Positions 53,563-61,862 of a stretch of DNA of 64,000 nucleotides are shown here, piece by piece. The position numbers and the translations under genes are program-made. This DNA is from Candidatus Cryosericum hinesii. Lineage in GTDB: Bacteria > Caldisericota > Caldisericia > Cryosericales > Cryosericaceae. The stretch is from contig NZ_QXIW01000031.1 of the NCBI RefSeq assembly GCF_003570985.1, positions 193,441 through 257,440 on the forward strand. Reading direction: 5' to 3'. The stretch's first letter is position 1, and each line of letters begins with the position of its first letter. The notes below the pieces were generated by a model. It saw nothing but the letters and a program-made list of their open reading frames with translations, had not been told where the DNA came from and searched no databases.

Positions 53563-54468
53563 TCAGACCTTCTCTGGCACAAACTTGCCTAGCAGGCCGC
53601 TAGGTCGAATAAGCAGTATGGCAATAAGGATGACGAACGCGATACCATAACCCAGGTTGGAGTTGACCGACGTCGCAAATGCCTCCGAGATGCCCATGAC
53701 ATAGGCGCCGAGCACGGCGCCGGGGATGTTACCGATGCCGCCCAGGACCGCTGCGATGAACGCCTTCATACCCGGCCATATTCCCAGGAATGGGGATGCC
53801 AGCATGCCGTAGGTCGTGCCATAAAGGATACCGCCGGCGCCTGCCAGCGCAGGACCCACGATGAACGCCGTGCTGATGACAACGTCGATGTTAATGCCCA
53901 TGAGGCTGGCCGTCGGCTTGTCGAACGATACTGCGCGCATCTGCTTGCCCATGAGCGTCTTGTTGACAAACCAGAACAGCAGGACCATCAGGGAGACCGA
54001 AACGCCGACGTCGAGTAACAGCACATTGGAAATGACGAGGCCCAGGTTGCCCGGAATGGTGATGTTTCTGGCCACGATCATGCTAGGGAAGGCGCGGTAC
54101 GTAGGGCCGAAAACGAAGGGCATTGCACAGAAGTTCTCGAGGAATATGGAAACGCCCAGTGCCGTGATCAGTGCCGAAAGGCGGGACTTGTAGCGCAGCG
54201 GGCGATATGCAAGTTTCTCCATGATGAAGCCAAGCAGGCCGGTAATAAGCATGGCTGCGATGATTGTCGGGATGAAGGCGCCACCAAAGATCTTGGCCAT
54301 GACGGGGGCAAGGAAGAATCCCATGTATGCGCCAAACATGAAAATGTCGGCGTGGGCAAAGTTGATGAGGCGCACGATGCCATACACCATTGTATAGCCC
54401 AGGGCAATCAAGGCATAGATACTGCCTATTTGAATGCCGTTGATGAGTTGCTGCAGAAACTGACCCAT
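53563..54468 (-). CDS. livH: Branched-chain amino-acid ABC transporter permease LivH
   Basis: A 301-residue permease with the LivH opening 'QLINGIQIGSIYALIALGY' followed by 'INFAHADIFMFGAYMG', and 'MRAVSFDKPTASLMGINID' as the ATPase-contact loop. A hairpin at 54488-54521 separates it from livK. Confidence 0.93.
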   Translation of the reverse strand: MGQFLQQLINGIQIGSIYALIALGYTMVYGIVRLINFAHADIFMFGAYMGFFLAPVMAKIFGGAFIPTIIAAMLITGLLGFIMEKLAYRPLRYKSRLSALITALGVSIFLENFCAMPFVFGPTYRAFPSMIVARNITIPGNLGLVISNVLLLDVGVSVSLMVLLFWFVNKTLMGKQMRAVSFDKPTASLMGINIDVVISTAFIVGPALAGAGGILYGTTYGMLASPFLGIWPGMKAFIAAVLGGIGNIPGAVLGAYVMGISEAFATSVNSNLGYGIAFVILIAILLIRPSGLLGKFVPEKV

Positions 54469-54487
54469 GTTTTCTCCTCCAACAGGG

Positions 54488-54521
54488 GGCGCAGCGGGAG
54501 GTACCTGGTCCCCGCTGCGCC
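54488..54521 (-). terminator. Intercistronic hairpin between livK and livH
   Basis: GGCGCAGCGGG and CCCGCTGCGCC pair perfectly with no U-tract. Such hairpins commonly stabilise binding-protein mRNA or partly terminate, giving more LivK than permease. Confidence 0.6.
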
Positions 54522-54536
54522 GAGATGCGTGCCAGG

Positions 54537-55682
54537 TTACGGGTTGACAGTTGTCAGGAAGCTCTGCTGGCCGTTCACGATCTTGATGATGACTGCGGCC
54601 TTGATCGGGTCGCGATTTTCATCGAACTTGTAGGCGCCGGATATGCCCGAGAAGGTCGTGTTCTTCATGGCATCCCTGATGTCCGAGCCCTTGATCGATC
54701 CGCAAGTCTTGAAGGCGTCGAGGAGCAGTCCTGCAGCGTCATATGCAAGAGCACCCATTGAGTCGGGCGGTTCATTGTACTTGGCTGTGTATGCCTTGAC
54801 GAAAGTCTGAACTTTGGGGGCTGGGTCGTCTTTGGAGAAGTGGGTGGAGAAAACGCCACCCTCGACAGCCGCGCCACCTATCTTGACGAGGTCAGGTGAG
54901 TCCCAGCCATCGCCACCGCCGGCGGGGACGTTCAGACCCATCTCGCGTGCCTGCTTCAACTGGAGAGCAACCGAGCCGTAATAGTTGGGCAGATACAGGA
55001 ACGCAGGGTTGGCGGCCTTGATGACGGTCAGCTGGGCCTTGTAGTCGACCGTTTTCGCCTCGTCGGTGAATGCTTCGTAGGCGACGACTTTGCCGCCCAG
55101 CTTCTCAAAACTCGCCTTGAAGTTCTCGGCAAGACCCTTGTTGTAGTCGTTGCCGTTGTCGTACAGCACTGCGGCAGTCGTGACCTTGAGGGTATTGTAC
55201 GCGTAGTTGGCCATGACCGTGCCCTGGAATGGGTCGATGAAGCAGGCGCGGAAGATATAGTCACCGACCAGCGTGACCTTGGTATTGGTGGACGTGGGCG
55301 AGATCTCCGGCACGCCGGCAGCCTGCGCGATAGGCCCGATAGCCAGGCTGACCTTACTCATGACGGCACCGATAATACCAATGACCTTGTCCTGGTTGAT
55401 GAGCATCTGGGCGGCGCTGGCACCGACCTCTGGCAGACCAGTGTCGTCCTCGTTGATGTAGTTGACCGTCGTCTTGACGCCTCCGATCGTTGCTCCGCCG
55501 GCAGCGTTGAATTCCTCGACGGCCATGTCTACACCGTTCTTGCTGGAAGTACCGAAGGTGGCCGAGGCGCCGGTCATCGGGAAGATACCACCCAGGTTGA
55601 CAACCCCAGCTTTTGCTTTGCATCCAACGCCAACGCCGGCAATCAGTGTACAGACAAGAATAATGGCAAGTACTCTTCTCAT
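54537..55682 (-). CDS. Branched-chain amino-acid binding lipoprotein (livK paralog 1)
   Basis: A 381-residue periplasmic-binding-fold lipoprotein of the LivJ/LivK type, capturing branched-chain or related amino acids. Residues 1-20 are a lipoprotein signal with C21 in 'AGVGVGC'. Family landmarks are 'GIFPMTGASATFG', 'INEDDTGLPEVGASAAQML', 'YIFRACFIDPFQGTVMANY' and 'YDAAGLLLDAFK'. ATG 55682 follows GAGGAG. It is very similar to the gene at 56552. It is the first gene of livK-livHMGF, with a long structured leader. Confidence 0.93.
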   Translation of the reverse strand: MRRVLAIILVCTLIAGVGVGCKAKAGVVNLGGIFPMTGASATFGTSSKNGVDMAVEEFNAAGGATIGGVKTTVNYINEDDTGLPEVGASAAQMLINQDKVIGIIGAVMSKVSLAIGPIAQAAGVPEISPTSTNTKVTLVGDYIFRACFIDPFQGTVMANYAYNTLKVTTAAVLYDNGNDYNKGLAENFKASFEKLGGKVVAYEAFTDEAKTVDYKAQLTVIKAANPAFLYLPNYYGSVALQLKQAREMGLNVPAGGGDGWDSPDLVKIGGAAVEGGVFSTHFSKDDPAPKVQTFVKAYTAKYNEPPDSMGALAYDAAGLLLDAFKTCGSIKGSDIRDAMKNTTFSGISGAYKFDENRDPIKAAVIIKIVNGQQSFLTTVNP

Positions 55683-55990
55683 GTTTTCTCCTCTCTTGAT
55701 GCGGATGTGTAGAACCTGTTCGTGGAATGCCAGAGCATCGTCAGGCTTGCAGGCCTGTCGACACCCCCTTTCCAAGAAAGCGGAAAGGCCTCACGACATA
55801 TTTTCCGTGAGGTCTTCTAGTTACTGCACAAGCTGAGGGCTTGGGTCCCTGCTCACTGCAGATTCCGGGCAGAATCCTGTCCGGCGGGTCTGAGGCACAG
55901 CCATCTGGCACCAGGCGTGAGCATGAACCGAATGGGTGTGGCGAGTCAAGGTATGAGACAAGAAAAGGGAACCATTTGATGTCCATGGTG
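55683..55990 (-). promoter_or_regulatory. Long structured leader of livK paralog 1
   Basis: About 300 nt separate the promoter from the livK ATG. Two adjacent hairpins occur: CCTCACG/CGTGAGG (55789-55812) and CCTTTCC/GGAAAGG (55767-55788). The second sequesters a ribosome-site-like GGAAAGGGGGTG (plus 55762-55773) that opens an 8-codon reading frame (55741-55764). The livK2 leader has a comparable layout. No T-box or known riboswitch motif was recognised. Confidence 0.45.
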
Positions 55991-55991
55991 A

Positions 55992-56019
55992 ATTCTCGCA
56001 AAATCGACAAAAAAGTCAA
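55992..56019 (-). promoter_or_regulatory. Promoter of the livK1-livHMGF operon
   Basis: On the minus strand TTGACT (plus 56014-56019) and GAGAAT (plus 55992-55997) are spaced 16 bp. The same TTGACTTTTT start and spacing occur before livK paralog 2. Confidence 0.5.
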
Positions 56020-56497
56020 CAAACAGGGGCCAAGGACAGTAAAGGAGCTATAGGAGTGCATTTAGCGGCATCTTTCGGCATGACCGAGCACGTGGGTCTG
56101 TGAACAGACAACAGGGGAGAGGTTCGACGTGCTGTACTGTGACGTGTCTTTGTATAAGTCCCGGAGAGATGTTCAGAAGAATCGACATAGGCATACCAGC
56201 AACGTAAGGGGCGGATCCGATTGTGACGGAATAGATCTCTGTGCGCCGCATTTCAGCACCTCGCATCAGGTCTGATATTGCTAATTTGAGATATTCCAAG
56301 TGCCGTTTCATGTATTCAACCTTCTACCGCACACTATTGCGATGCCGTAAGAATTGTCAAGGTGTACGTGACCTCCTGTCCATGGGCCGCCCGAGTACCG
56401 ACATGCATGTCGAGGCGCAGATTGGCATAAATAAGGTCGCCAGGGATGCGTGCAGGGTCTGGATAAGGCTTGCGGCGCACGGACGTACGTCGCTGGT
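56020..56497. other. Non-coding interval between the two livK genes
   Basis: 478 bp, partly more A+T-rich than the surroundings. An 87-codon minus-strand frame (56048-56311) has a weak AGAAGG site but no family resemblance, so I do not call it a gene. No RNA gene or mobile-element signature is seen. Confidence 0.5.
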
Positions 56498-56544
56498 GAT
56501 GACAGTCACGGCGTGGGGCGTACCCTGTCGCCGCGACTGTCATC
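56498..56544 (-). terminator. Terminator-like hairpin after livK paralog 2
   Basis: GATGACAGTC and GACTGTCATC pair perfectly around an inner GGCG/CGCC stem, 7 bp past the stop codon. No U-tract follows. Confidence 0.6.
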
Positions 56545-56551
56545 GTATCGG

Positions 56552-57709
56552 TTACGGGTTGACGGTCGTCAGGTACGTCTGCTGGCCGTTCTTGATCTGC
56601 AGAATGACTGCGGATTTGATGGGGTTGCGGTTTGCGTCGAACTTGTAGGCGCCGGCGACGCCCGAGAAGATCGTATTCTTCATGGCATCCCTGATGTCCG
56701 AGCCCTTGATCGAGCCGGCAGTCTTAAATGCGTCGAGGAACAACCCCGCGGCGTCATATGCAAGAGCAGCGAGCGCGTCGGGTGCTGCCCCGTACTTGGT
56801 CGTGTATTTCGTGACGAAAGCCTGGACTTTGGGGCTGAGGTTGTCCTTGGAGAAGTGGTTAGAGAAGACGCCACCCTCGACAGCTGCACCACCTATCTTG
56901 ACGAGGTCGGGTGAGTCCCAGCCATCGCCACCGCCGGCGGGGACGTTCAGACCCATCTCGCGTGCCTGCTTCAACTGGAGGGCTACTGAGGCGTAGTAGT
57001 TGGGCAGATACAGGAACGCGGGGTTGGCGGCCTTGATAACGGTCAGCTGAGCCTTGTAGTCGACCGTTTTCGCTTCGTCCGTGAATGCTTCAAAGGCGAC
57101 GACTTTGCCGCCGTTCTTCTCAAAACCCGCCTTGAAGTACTCGGCAAGACCCTTGTTGTAATCATTACCATTATCATAAAGGACAGCCGCTGTCTTGAGC
57201 TTCAGTGTGTTCCAGACGTAGTTTGCCATCACCGTGCCCTGAAACGGGTCGATGAAGCAGGCACGGAAGATGTAGTCACCAACCAGTGTGACCTGTGTGG
57301 CAGTGGACCCTGTCGCGATCATGGGGACGCTGGCAGCTTGGCAGATAGGCGCGACAGCCAGGGAGACTTTGCTCATGAGGGGGCCGACAATACCAATGAC
57401 CTTGTCCTGGTTGATGAGCATCTGAGCAGCACTGGCGCCGACCTCGGGTAAACCAGTGTCGTCCTCGTTAATGTAATTGACCGTAGTCTTGACACCGCCG
57501 ATCGTTGCTCCGCCGGCAGCGTTGAACTCCTCGACGGCCATGGTTGCACCGTTCTTGCTGGAAACACCGAAGGTGGCTGCGGCGCCGGTCATCGGGAAGA
57601 TACCGCCCAGATTGACAACCTGGTCAGTTACTTTGGTGGCGGTGCTGCAACCGGTAACGCCTGCGACGAGTACTGTAAGAACAAGCAAAAATGCGATGGT
57701 TCGTTTCAT
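56552..57709 (-). CDS. Branched-chain amino-acid binding lipoprotein (livK paralog 2)
   Basis: A 385-residue paralog of the binding protein at 54537, nearly identical over long stretches such as 'YLPNYYASVALQLKQAREMG' and 'NVPAGGGDGWDSPDLVKIGG'. It is a lipoprotein with C21 in 'AGVTGC'. Differences concentrate around residues 120-150 (the ligand pocket region), suggesting a shifted specificity. The start is ATG 57709 (7 nt after GGAGG) or 57712. It has its own promoter and terminator and no permease, so it probably feeds the downstream LivHMGF complex. Confidence 0.92.
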   Translation of the reverse strand: MKRTIAFLLVLTVLVAGVTGCSTATKVTDQVVNLGGIFPMTGAAATFGVSSKNGATMAVEEFNAAGGATIGGVKTTVNYINEDDTGLPEVGASAAQMLINQDKVIGIVGPLMSKVSLAVAPICQAASVPMIATGSTATQVTLVGDYIFRACFIDPFQGTVMANYVWNTLKLKTAAVLYDNGNDYNKGLAEYFKAGFEKNGGKVVAFEAFTDEAKTVDYKAQLTVIKAANPAFLYLPNYYASVALQLKQAREMGLNVPAGGGDGWDSPDLVKIGGAAVEGGVFSNHFSKDNLSPKVQAFVTKYTTKYGAAPDALAALAYDAAGLFLDAFKTAGSIKGSDIRDAMKNTIFSGVAGAYKFDANRNPIKSAVILQIKNGQQTYLTTVNP

Positions 57710-58010
57710 CATGGTTCCTCCGGGATATAGGTTTGTGGTGTGTGGGTACAGAGGCTTTACGGAATCGCCGGTCGTGGCATCACCTCCTTCGACGAACGCA
57801 AACCGGCCTTGCAGAAATCTCCCCTGCAAGGCCGGTTTCGTCCGGTATGTTGGCGCGGTCAGACACGTGCGCTGGGTCAGTTGTGCTCGGCGTCGCTGTG
57901 GTCGTTCTCCTGCTGAGAACAGACGAACGGAAGACATGAAACGTGGCCATAGTGAGTGGGTGAGATGGTTCGACTGTCATGGAGAGCAGTACTGCACGTA
58001 TAACCATAAA
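57710..58010 (-). promoter_or_regulatory. Long structured leader of livK paralog 2
   Basis: About 300 nt. A perfect hairpin AACCGGCCTTGCAG/CTGCAAGGCCGGTT (within 57798-57838) is followed by GAAGGAGGTGAT (plus 57779-57790), which is almost fully complementary to the usual 3' end of 16S rRNA, yet sits about 75 nt before the real start. A 9-codon frame overlaps it (57757-57783). The layout parallels the livK1 leader. Confidence 0.45.
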
Positions 58011-58012
58011 AG

Positions 58013-58040
58013 ATTGTCGCACGCAGAAGGAAAAAGTCAA
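58013..58040 (-). promoter_or_regulatory. Promoter of livK paralog 2
   Basis: On the minus strand TTGACT (plus 58035-58040) and GACAAT (plus 58013-58018) are spaced 16 bp, matching the livK1 promoter in -35, spacing and -10 type. Confidence 0.5.
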
Positions 58041-58352
58041 CATGCGGGGCTGGGCGGTTCGAATTGCCGTCCAGGTCGTTTTGGAGAGCCATTCTTGGTC
58101 GAACAGGTATGTCACTTGTTCGTGAACCGATTGTGAACGAGATGCGTTTCTGGTCTCCCATCTTCTCAGCATCTCCTCGATGTGGTTTACTGCTCGCGGG
58201 AGTTCATTTCACCCAACGACGCGGAGGTTGCGCACGGGCGTCCTCACGCTACAGTAACTAAGAGATATAACACGTCAGGAGGAACAGATGAAGGATCATT
58301 GTATCGATCGAACAATAGAGCTGCGATGGCTGCAAACCGCAATGGAGCAGTC
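58041..58352. other. Divergent intergenic region, livK2 / DUF362 gene
   Basis: 312 bp. I see no confident promoter for the plus-strand gene. In-frame ATG codons at 58182 and 58326 precede the chosen start at 58353 but lack ribosome sites. Confidence 0.4.
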
Positions 58353-59462
58353 ATGAACGCATCGAAAGTGTGGTTCACGGACCTGCGTACGCGTCCCGGT
58401 CACAATTTGCTGGATAAGACCGAGGCTTTGATGCGCGCTGCCGGCATCGAAACCATCGACTTCAAGGACAAGTTCGTTGCCCTCAAGCTGCACCTGGGAG
58501 AGCCCGGTAATCTCGCCTACATTCGTCCCAATTATGTGGCGCGGGTCGTCAGGCTGATTCATGAACTGGGCGGCAGGCCCTTTCTTACCGACTGTAATAC
58601 GCTGTATTCGGGAGGCCGCTCCAACGCGGTCGATCACCTGCAGTCTGCCCAGGAGAACGGCTTCAACCGTATCGCCATCGGGGCAGATGTTATCATCGCC
58701 GACGGCCTCAAGGGCACGGACTACCGGGAGGTCCCCATCCACCTGAAGCGCTGCGAGACAGCCAAGATCGGCACTGCAATAGCCGACGCCGACATCATTG
58801 TCTCGCTCACGCACTTCAAGGGGCATGAGCAGGCCGGCTTCGGCGGCACGCTCAAAAATCTCGGCATGGGCAGTGGTTCGCGGGGCGGCAAGATGCAAAT
58901 GCATTCTGAATCCAAGCCGCGTATCGACGTCGTCAAGTGCACCGCTTGCGGTACCTGTGTCCGTTCCTGCCCGCAGGTCGCGATCGGATGGAATGCTGAC
59001 CACAAGGCCTTCATCGATTACACGAAGTGTGTCGGCTGTGGGCAGTGCGTCGCGGTCTGCATGTATGGCGCAGCGCGCCCCGTGTTCCAGGGGACCAATG
59101 ACGCGCTCAACGAGAAGATCGCGGAATACGCCTATGCCGTCCTGCATGGTAAGCCGGCGTTCCACGTCAGCTTCATCATGAACGTCAGCCCCAACTGCGA
59201 TTGCTGGGGCCTCAATGATGCGGCCATCGTGCCCGACATTGGCATCGCCGCGAGCTTCGACCCGGTGGCTCTCGACCAGGCATGCGTGGACCTTGTCAAC
59301 AAAGCCGTCGCCAATCAGGGGAGCGTCCTTGGGGACGTCCACTTCGAACAGGGCGACAAGTTCACCCATGTCCACCCTGATACGCACTGGGAATCCCAGG
59401 TCGCCCATGCCGAGGAGATCGGATTGGGTACGCGGCAGTACGAGATGGTGGTCGTCGAGTAG
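58353..59462 (+). CDS. DUF362 iron-sulfur protein
   Basis: A 369-residue protein with a DUF362 domain ('KLHLGEPGNLAYIRPNYVA', 'SLTHFKGHEQAGFGGTLKN') interrupted by two ferredoxin [4Fe-4S] motifs, 'CTACGTCVRSCPQVAI' and 'CVGCGQCVAVCMYGAA'. DUF362 ferredoxins are common in anaerobes and thought to be redox carriers or regulators; no reaction is established. ATG 58353 has GGAG 6 nt upstream. It appears monocistronic, with a strong terminator after it. Confidence 0.9.
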   Translation: MNASKVWFTDLRTRPGHNLLDKTEALMRAAGIETIDFKDKFVALKLHLGEPGNLAYIRPNYVARVVRLIHELGGRPFLTDCNTLYSGGRSNAVDHLQSAQENGFNRIAIGADVIIADGLKGTDYREVPIHLKRCETAKIGTAIADADIIVSLTHFKGHEQAGFGGTLKNLGMGSGSRGGKMQMHSESKPRIDVVKCTACGTCVRSCPQVAIGWNADHKAFIDYTKCVGCGQCVAVCMYGAARPVFQGTNDALNEKIAEYAYAVLHGKPAFHVSFIMNVSPNCDCWGLNDAAIVPDIGIAASFDPVALDQACVDLVNKAVANQGSVLGDVHFEQGDKFTHVHPDTHWESQVAHAEEIGLGTRQYEMVVVE

Positions 59463-59489
59463 ACATCTTCCTGCCGGCACGTTCTTTCC

Positions 59490-59526
59490 AGGCGCCGCAC
59501 CAAATTTGGTGCGGCGCCTTTCTCTT
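59490..59526 (+). terminator. Intrinsic terminator after the DUF362 gene
   Basis: GGCGCCGCACCAAA and TTTGGTGCGGCGCC form a perfect 14-bp stem followed by TTTCTCTT. Confidence 0.92.
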
Positions 59527-59615
59527 CCGGGCCGCCGCGCTTGTTGCAAAAGTCAAGGACGTCTCTATCCTCTGTGCACGAGCATTTAGTTGTAGAAACC
59601 CATAAGGAGGGCTCT

Positions 59616-60992
59616 ATGGCTCGAGTTCGACCGAAGGGAATGAAGGCGTTTACTCTCATCTGGGCTGGTCAGGTGGTCTCGCTGATCGGGTCCGCGATGA
59701 CTGCTTTTGGTGTGAGCGTGTGGGCGTGGCAGGTCACAGGTCGTGCAACCGCCCTGAGCATCGTCGCGTTCTGTAGTTTCACGCCCATTATCATTATGAG
59801 TCCGATTGCTGGAGCGCTGGTCGACCGGTGGAACCGCAAGGTGACCATGGGGGTCTCGGATGTAGCGTCAGGACTGGGTACGGTCATCATGCTTGTCCTG
59901 TATGCTACTGGGCACCTGCAGATCTGGCACCTCTGCGTCGTGGGGGCGTTGTCGGGGACGTTCCAGGCATTCCAGTGGCCTGCGTATCAGGCCGCGATCA
60001 GCACCATGATGCCCAGGGAGAAGTATGGCCAGGCTGCGGGCATGATGTCGCTGGCGCAGAGCGGCTCCGGCATCCTTGCGCCCATCATTGCGGGTGCGGT
60101 TGTCGTCATGTGGGGACTGGTGCCGATTTTCCTGTTCGACATCGCTTCATTCTGCATCGCCGTCGCATTGCTGCTGGCAGTCGCTGTTCCCCGTCCTTTG
60201 CGGTCACAGGCAGGTGAAGAGGCACACGGCAGCCTCTGGAAGGAAACAGTCTTCGGCTGGCGCTACATCGTGGCGCGTCGACCTTTGCTCTTGCTGCAGC
60301 TCAGCTTCTTCGTCTCGAACCTCATCGCGTCAGTATGCATGACGCTGTGGACTCCCATGATCCTGGCGCGTACAGGTGACAGGCCGACCACACTGGGCAT
60401 CATCAACACGGTGTCCGCTGTTGGTGGTGTCGTCGGAGGCGCTCTCATGACGGCCTGGGGTGGTCCACGCCGCAAGGTGTACGGCGTCCTGTGGGGCATG
60501 GTGTCTGTGTCCGCTCTGGGCATCATGCTCATGGGATTTGGTCGAACGTTGCCCATCTGGCTCGTCTCCGGATTTCTCGGATCGCTCATTATCCCGTTTC
60601 TCAACGGCTGCAACGACGCTATCTGGCAGACGAAGGTGCCCCACGACGTGCAGGGCAAGGTCTTTGGCACGCGCCTGATGATCGCGCAAGTCTCGGTGCC
60701 CGTGGCCATGCTGACGGCTGGACCACTGGCGGACCTCGTATTTGAGCCCCGGATGATGCCAGGAGGGATCCTGGCAGGAGTGTTTGGCCCACTGGTCGGC
60801 GTCGGTCGTGGTGCCGGCATGGCTCTCATGTTTGTGCTGTTTGGTGGCGTGGCGCTCGTGGTGAGCGTCGCGAGCTTCATGGTGCGCGATATCCGCGATG
60901 TGGAGGTTCTGATTCCGGACTATGCTCCACCGGACGAAGAAGTGCCCGGAGCAGCGATTTCTATGCCTTTCGAGACAAACGTCGACAATTGA
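59616..60992 (+). CDS. MFS transporter (MFS_3/enterobactin-exporter-like)
   Basis: A 458-residue, 12-helix MFS exporter of the MFS_3/TetV-like group, with 'IWAGQVVSLIGSAMTAFG' opening, 'GALVDRWNRKVTMGVSD' as loop 2-3 and 'PREKYGQAAGMMSLAQSGSG'. Such proteins export drugs, siderophores or peptides; the substrate here is unknown. ATG 59616 follows AAGGAGG. The remaining 198 bp before the next gene show no clear feature except T-rich runs. Confidence 0.88.
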   Translation: MARVRPKGMKAFTLIWAGQVVSLIGSAMTAFGVSVWAWQVTGRATALSIVAFCSFTPIIIMSPIAGALVDRWNRKVTMGVSDVASGLGTVIMLVLYATGHLQIWHLCVVGALSGTFQAFQWPAYQAAISTMMPREKYGQAAGMMSLAQSGSGILAPIIAGAVVVMWGLVPIFLFDIASFCIAVALLLAVAVPRPLRSQAGEEAHGSLWKETVFGWRYIVARRPLLLLQLSFFVSNLIASVCMTLWTPMILARTGDRPTTLGIINTVSAVGGVVGGALMTAWGGPRRKVYGVLWGMVSVSALGIMLMGFGRTLPIWLVSGFLGSLIIPFLNGCNDAIWQTKVPHDVQGKVFGTRLMIAQVSVPVAMLTAGPLADLVFEPRMMPGGILAGVFGPLVGVGRGAGMALMFVLFGGVALVVSVASFMVRDIRDVEVLIPDYAPPDEEVPGAAISMPFETNVDN

Positions 60993-61190
60993 ACCGTACG
61001 CGCAAAAACGTCACGAAGTCCGTATCGTATCTCCAGAAGCGGCGTTGGTGGTAGTGAGATGTTGCGACGTGCCCACGCGCGGGGGCTTGACATCTTTTAT
61101 GAAACTTGTTTTGTCGTAGAGTATTGACATCAAGTGCTGGTATCAACGTCAACATGAATCTCAACATGAATCTCAACAAAGGAGATGGCA

Positions 61191-61496
61191 ATGGCTGGAA
61201 CAACAAAGAAGTCTGCAGTAACAGTAAAGAAGGTCGTCGCTGCACCGAAGGCAGTGAAGAAGGTTACGCCGGTCGCCAAGAAGACTGTCAAGGCCGTGGC
61301 GAAGCCAGTGGCCAAGAAGACGGTTGTCAAGGCCGCGAAGCCGGCAGCCAAGAAGTTGGTCGTCAAAGCTCCGGCAAAGAAGATTGTTGCTGCCAAAGCT
61401 CCAGGGAAGAAGGTTGTTGCAGTCAAACCCGCTGTCAAGGCCGCGAAGCCCGTAGCCAAGAAGCCGGTCGTCAAGAAACTCGTAGCCAAGAAGTAG
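61191..61496 (+). CDS. Histone H1-like Lys/Ala-rich DNA-binding protein
   Basis: A 101-residue, extremely basic protein built from degenerate 'KPVAKK', 'PAKKIV' and 'KAAKPVAKK' repeats, with Lys, Ala, Val and Pro making up nearly everything. This composition matches bacterial histone H1-like (HctB/AlgP-type) nucleoid proteins. ATG 61191 is chosen because AAAGGAG (61177-61183) is 7 nt away; ATG 61185 is too close. There is no globular domain. It is followed by a strong terminator, so it is a single-gene unit. Confidence 0.8.
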   Translation: MAGTTKKSAVTVKKVVAAPKAVKKVTPVAKKTVKAVAKPVAKKTVVKAAKPAAKKLVVKAPAKKIVAAKAPGKKVVAVKPAVKAAKPVAKKPVVKKLVAKK

Positions 61497-61516
61497 TATA
61501 CTGATATAAGAACTGT

Positions 61517-61558
61517 CCTCGCTGTGCTGGCACACGTGCCGGCACAGCGAGGTTGTTT
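61517..61558 (+). terminator. Intrinsic terminator after the H1-like gene
   Basis: CCTCGCTGTGC and GCACAGCGAGG pair with a GC-rich inner stem, and TTGTTT follows. Confidence 0.88.
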
Positions 61559-61645
61559 CTCTGAGACGGTCGCCGCGCTCGTGGACGGTGTCCGCACAGG
61601 AAATGGCAGGCAGCCTGAACCTGGGCTTGGAGCTCACGATTCGAC

Positions 61646-61680
61646 ACCGCACCAGGAGTCTCTGGTGCGGTTTGTCATTC
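61646..61680. terminator. Second hairpin terminator in the 61497-61862 gap
   Basis: ACCGCACCAG and CTGGTGCGGT pair perfectly around GAGTCT, with TTGTCATT after it on the plus strand. What it terminates is unclear; between the two hairpins and beyond, to 61862, I see no gene or RNA. Confidence 0.55.
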
Positions 61681-61862
61681 TAAATCACACAAGCGACCCT
61701 GCTGCATCTACTCTGCTGAGGAAAATAGGTATACACAATTCCTAACATGACGAAGTGGTCGCTGGGGTCAGGACCGGTTGATGTTCAGTTCTCGAGAAGA
61801 GCCCGTGACAATATGGTATGCTGTTAGTTTTTCGACTGGGCGCACTAGGCGGAGGAGGACAA

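Noticed and set aside
56048-56311. Minus-strand 87-codon frame between the two livK genes
   Set aside because: It has a weak AGAAGG site, but the protein resembles nothing I know, codon use is atypical and it lies in the liv intergenic zone; evidence is too thin for a gene call.
57941-57990. Third copy of the 60-bp promoter repeat
   Set aside because: Shares GGTGA and GACTGTCAT with the copies at 16392 and 19472, but lacks the -35 region and most flanking identity; likely chance or a distant promoter resemblance.
55683-58010. T-box or leucine-attenuator leader for the livK genes
   Set aside because: No T-box consensus sequence and no run of Leu/Ile/Val codons in the short leader frames.
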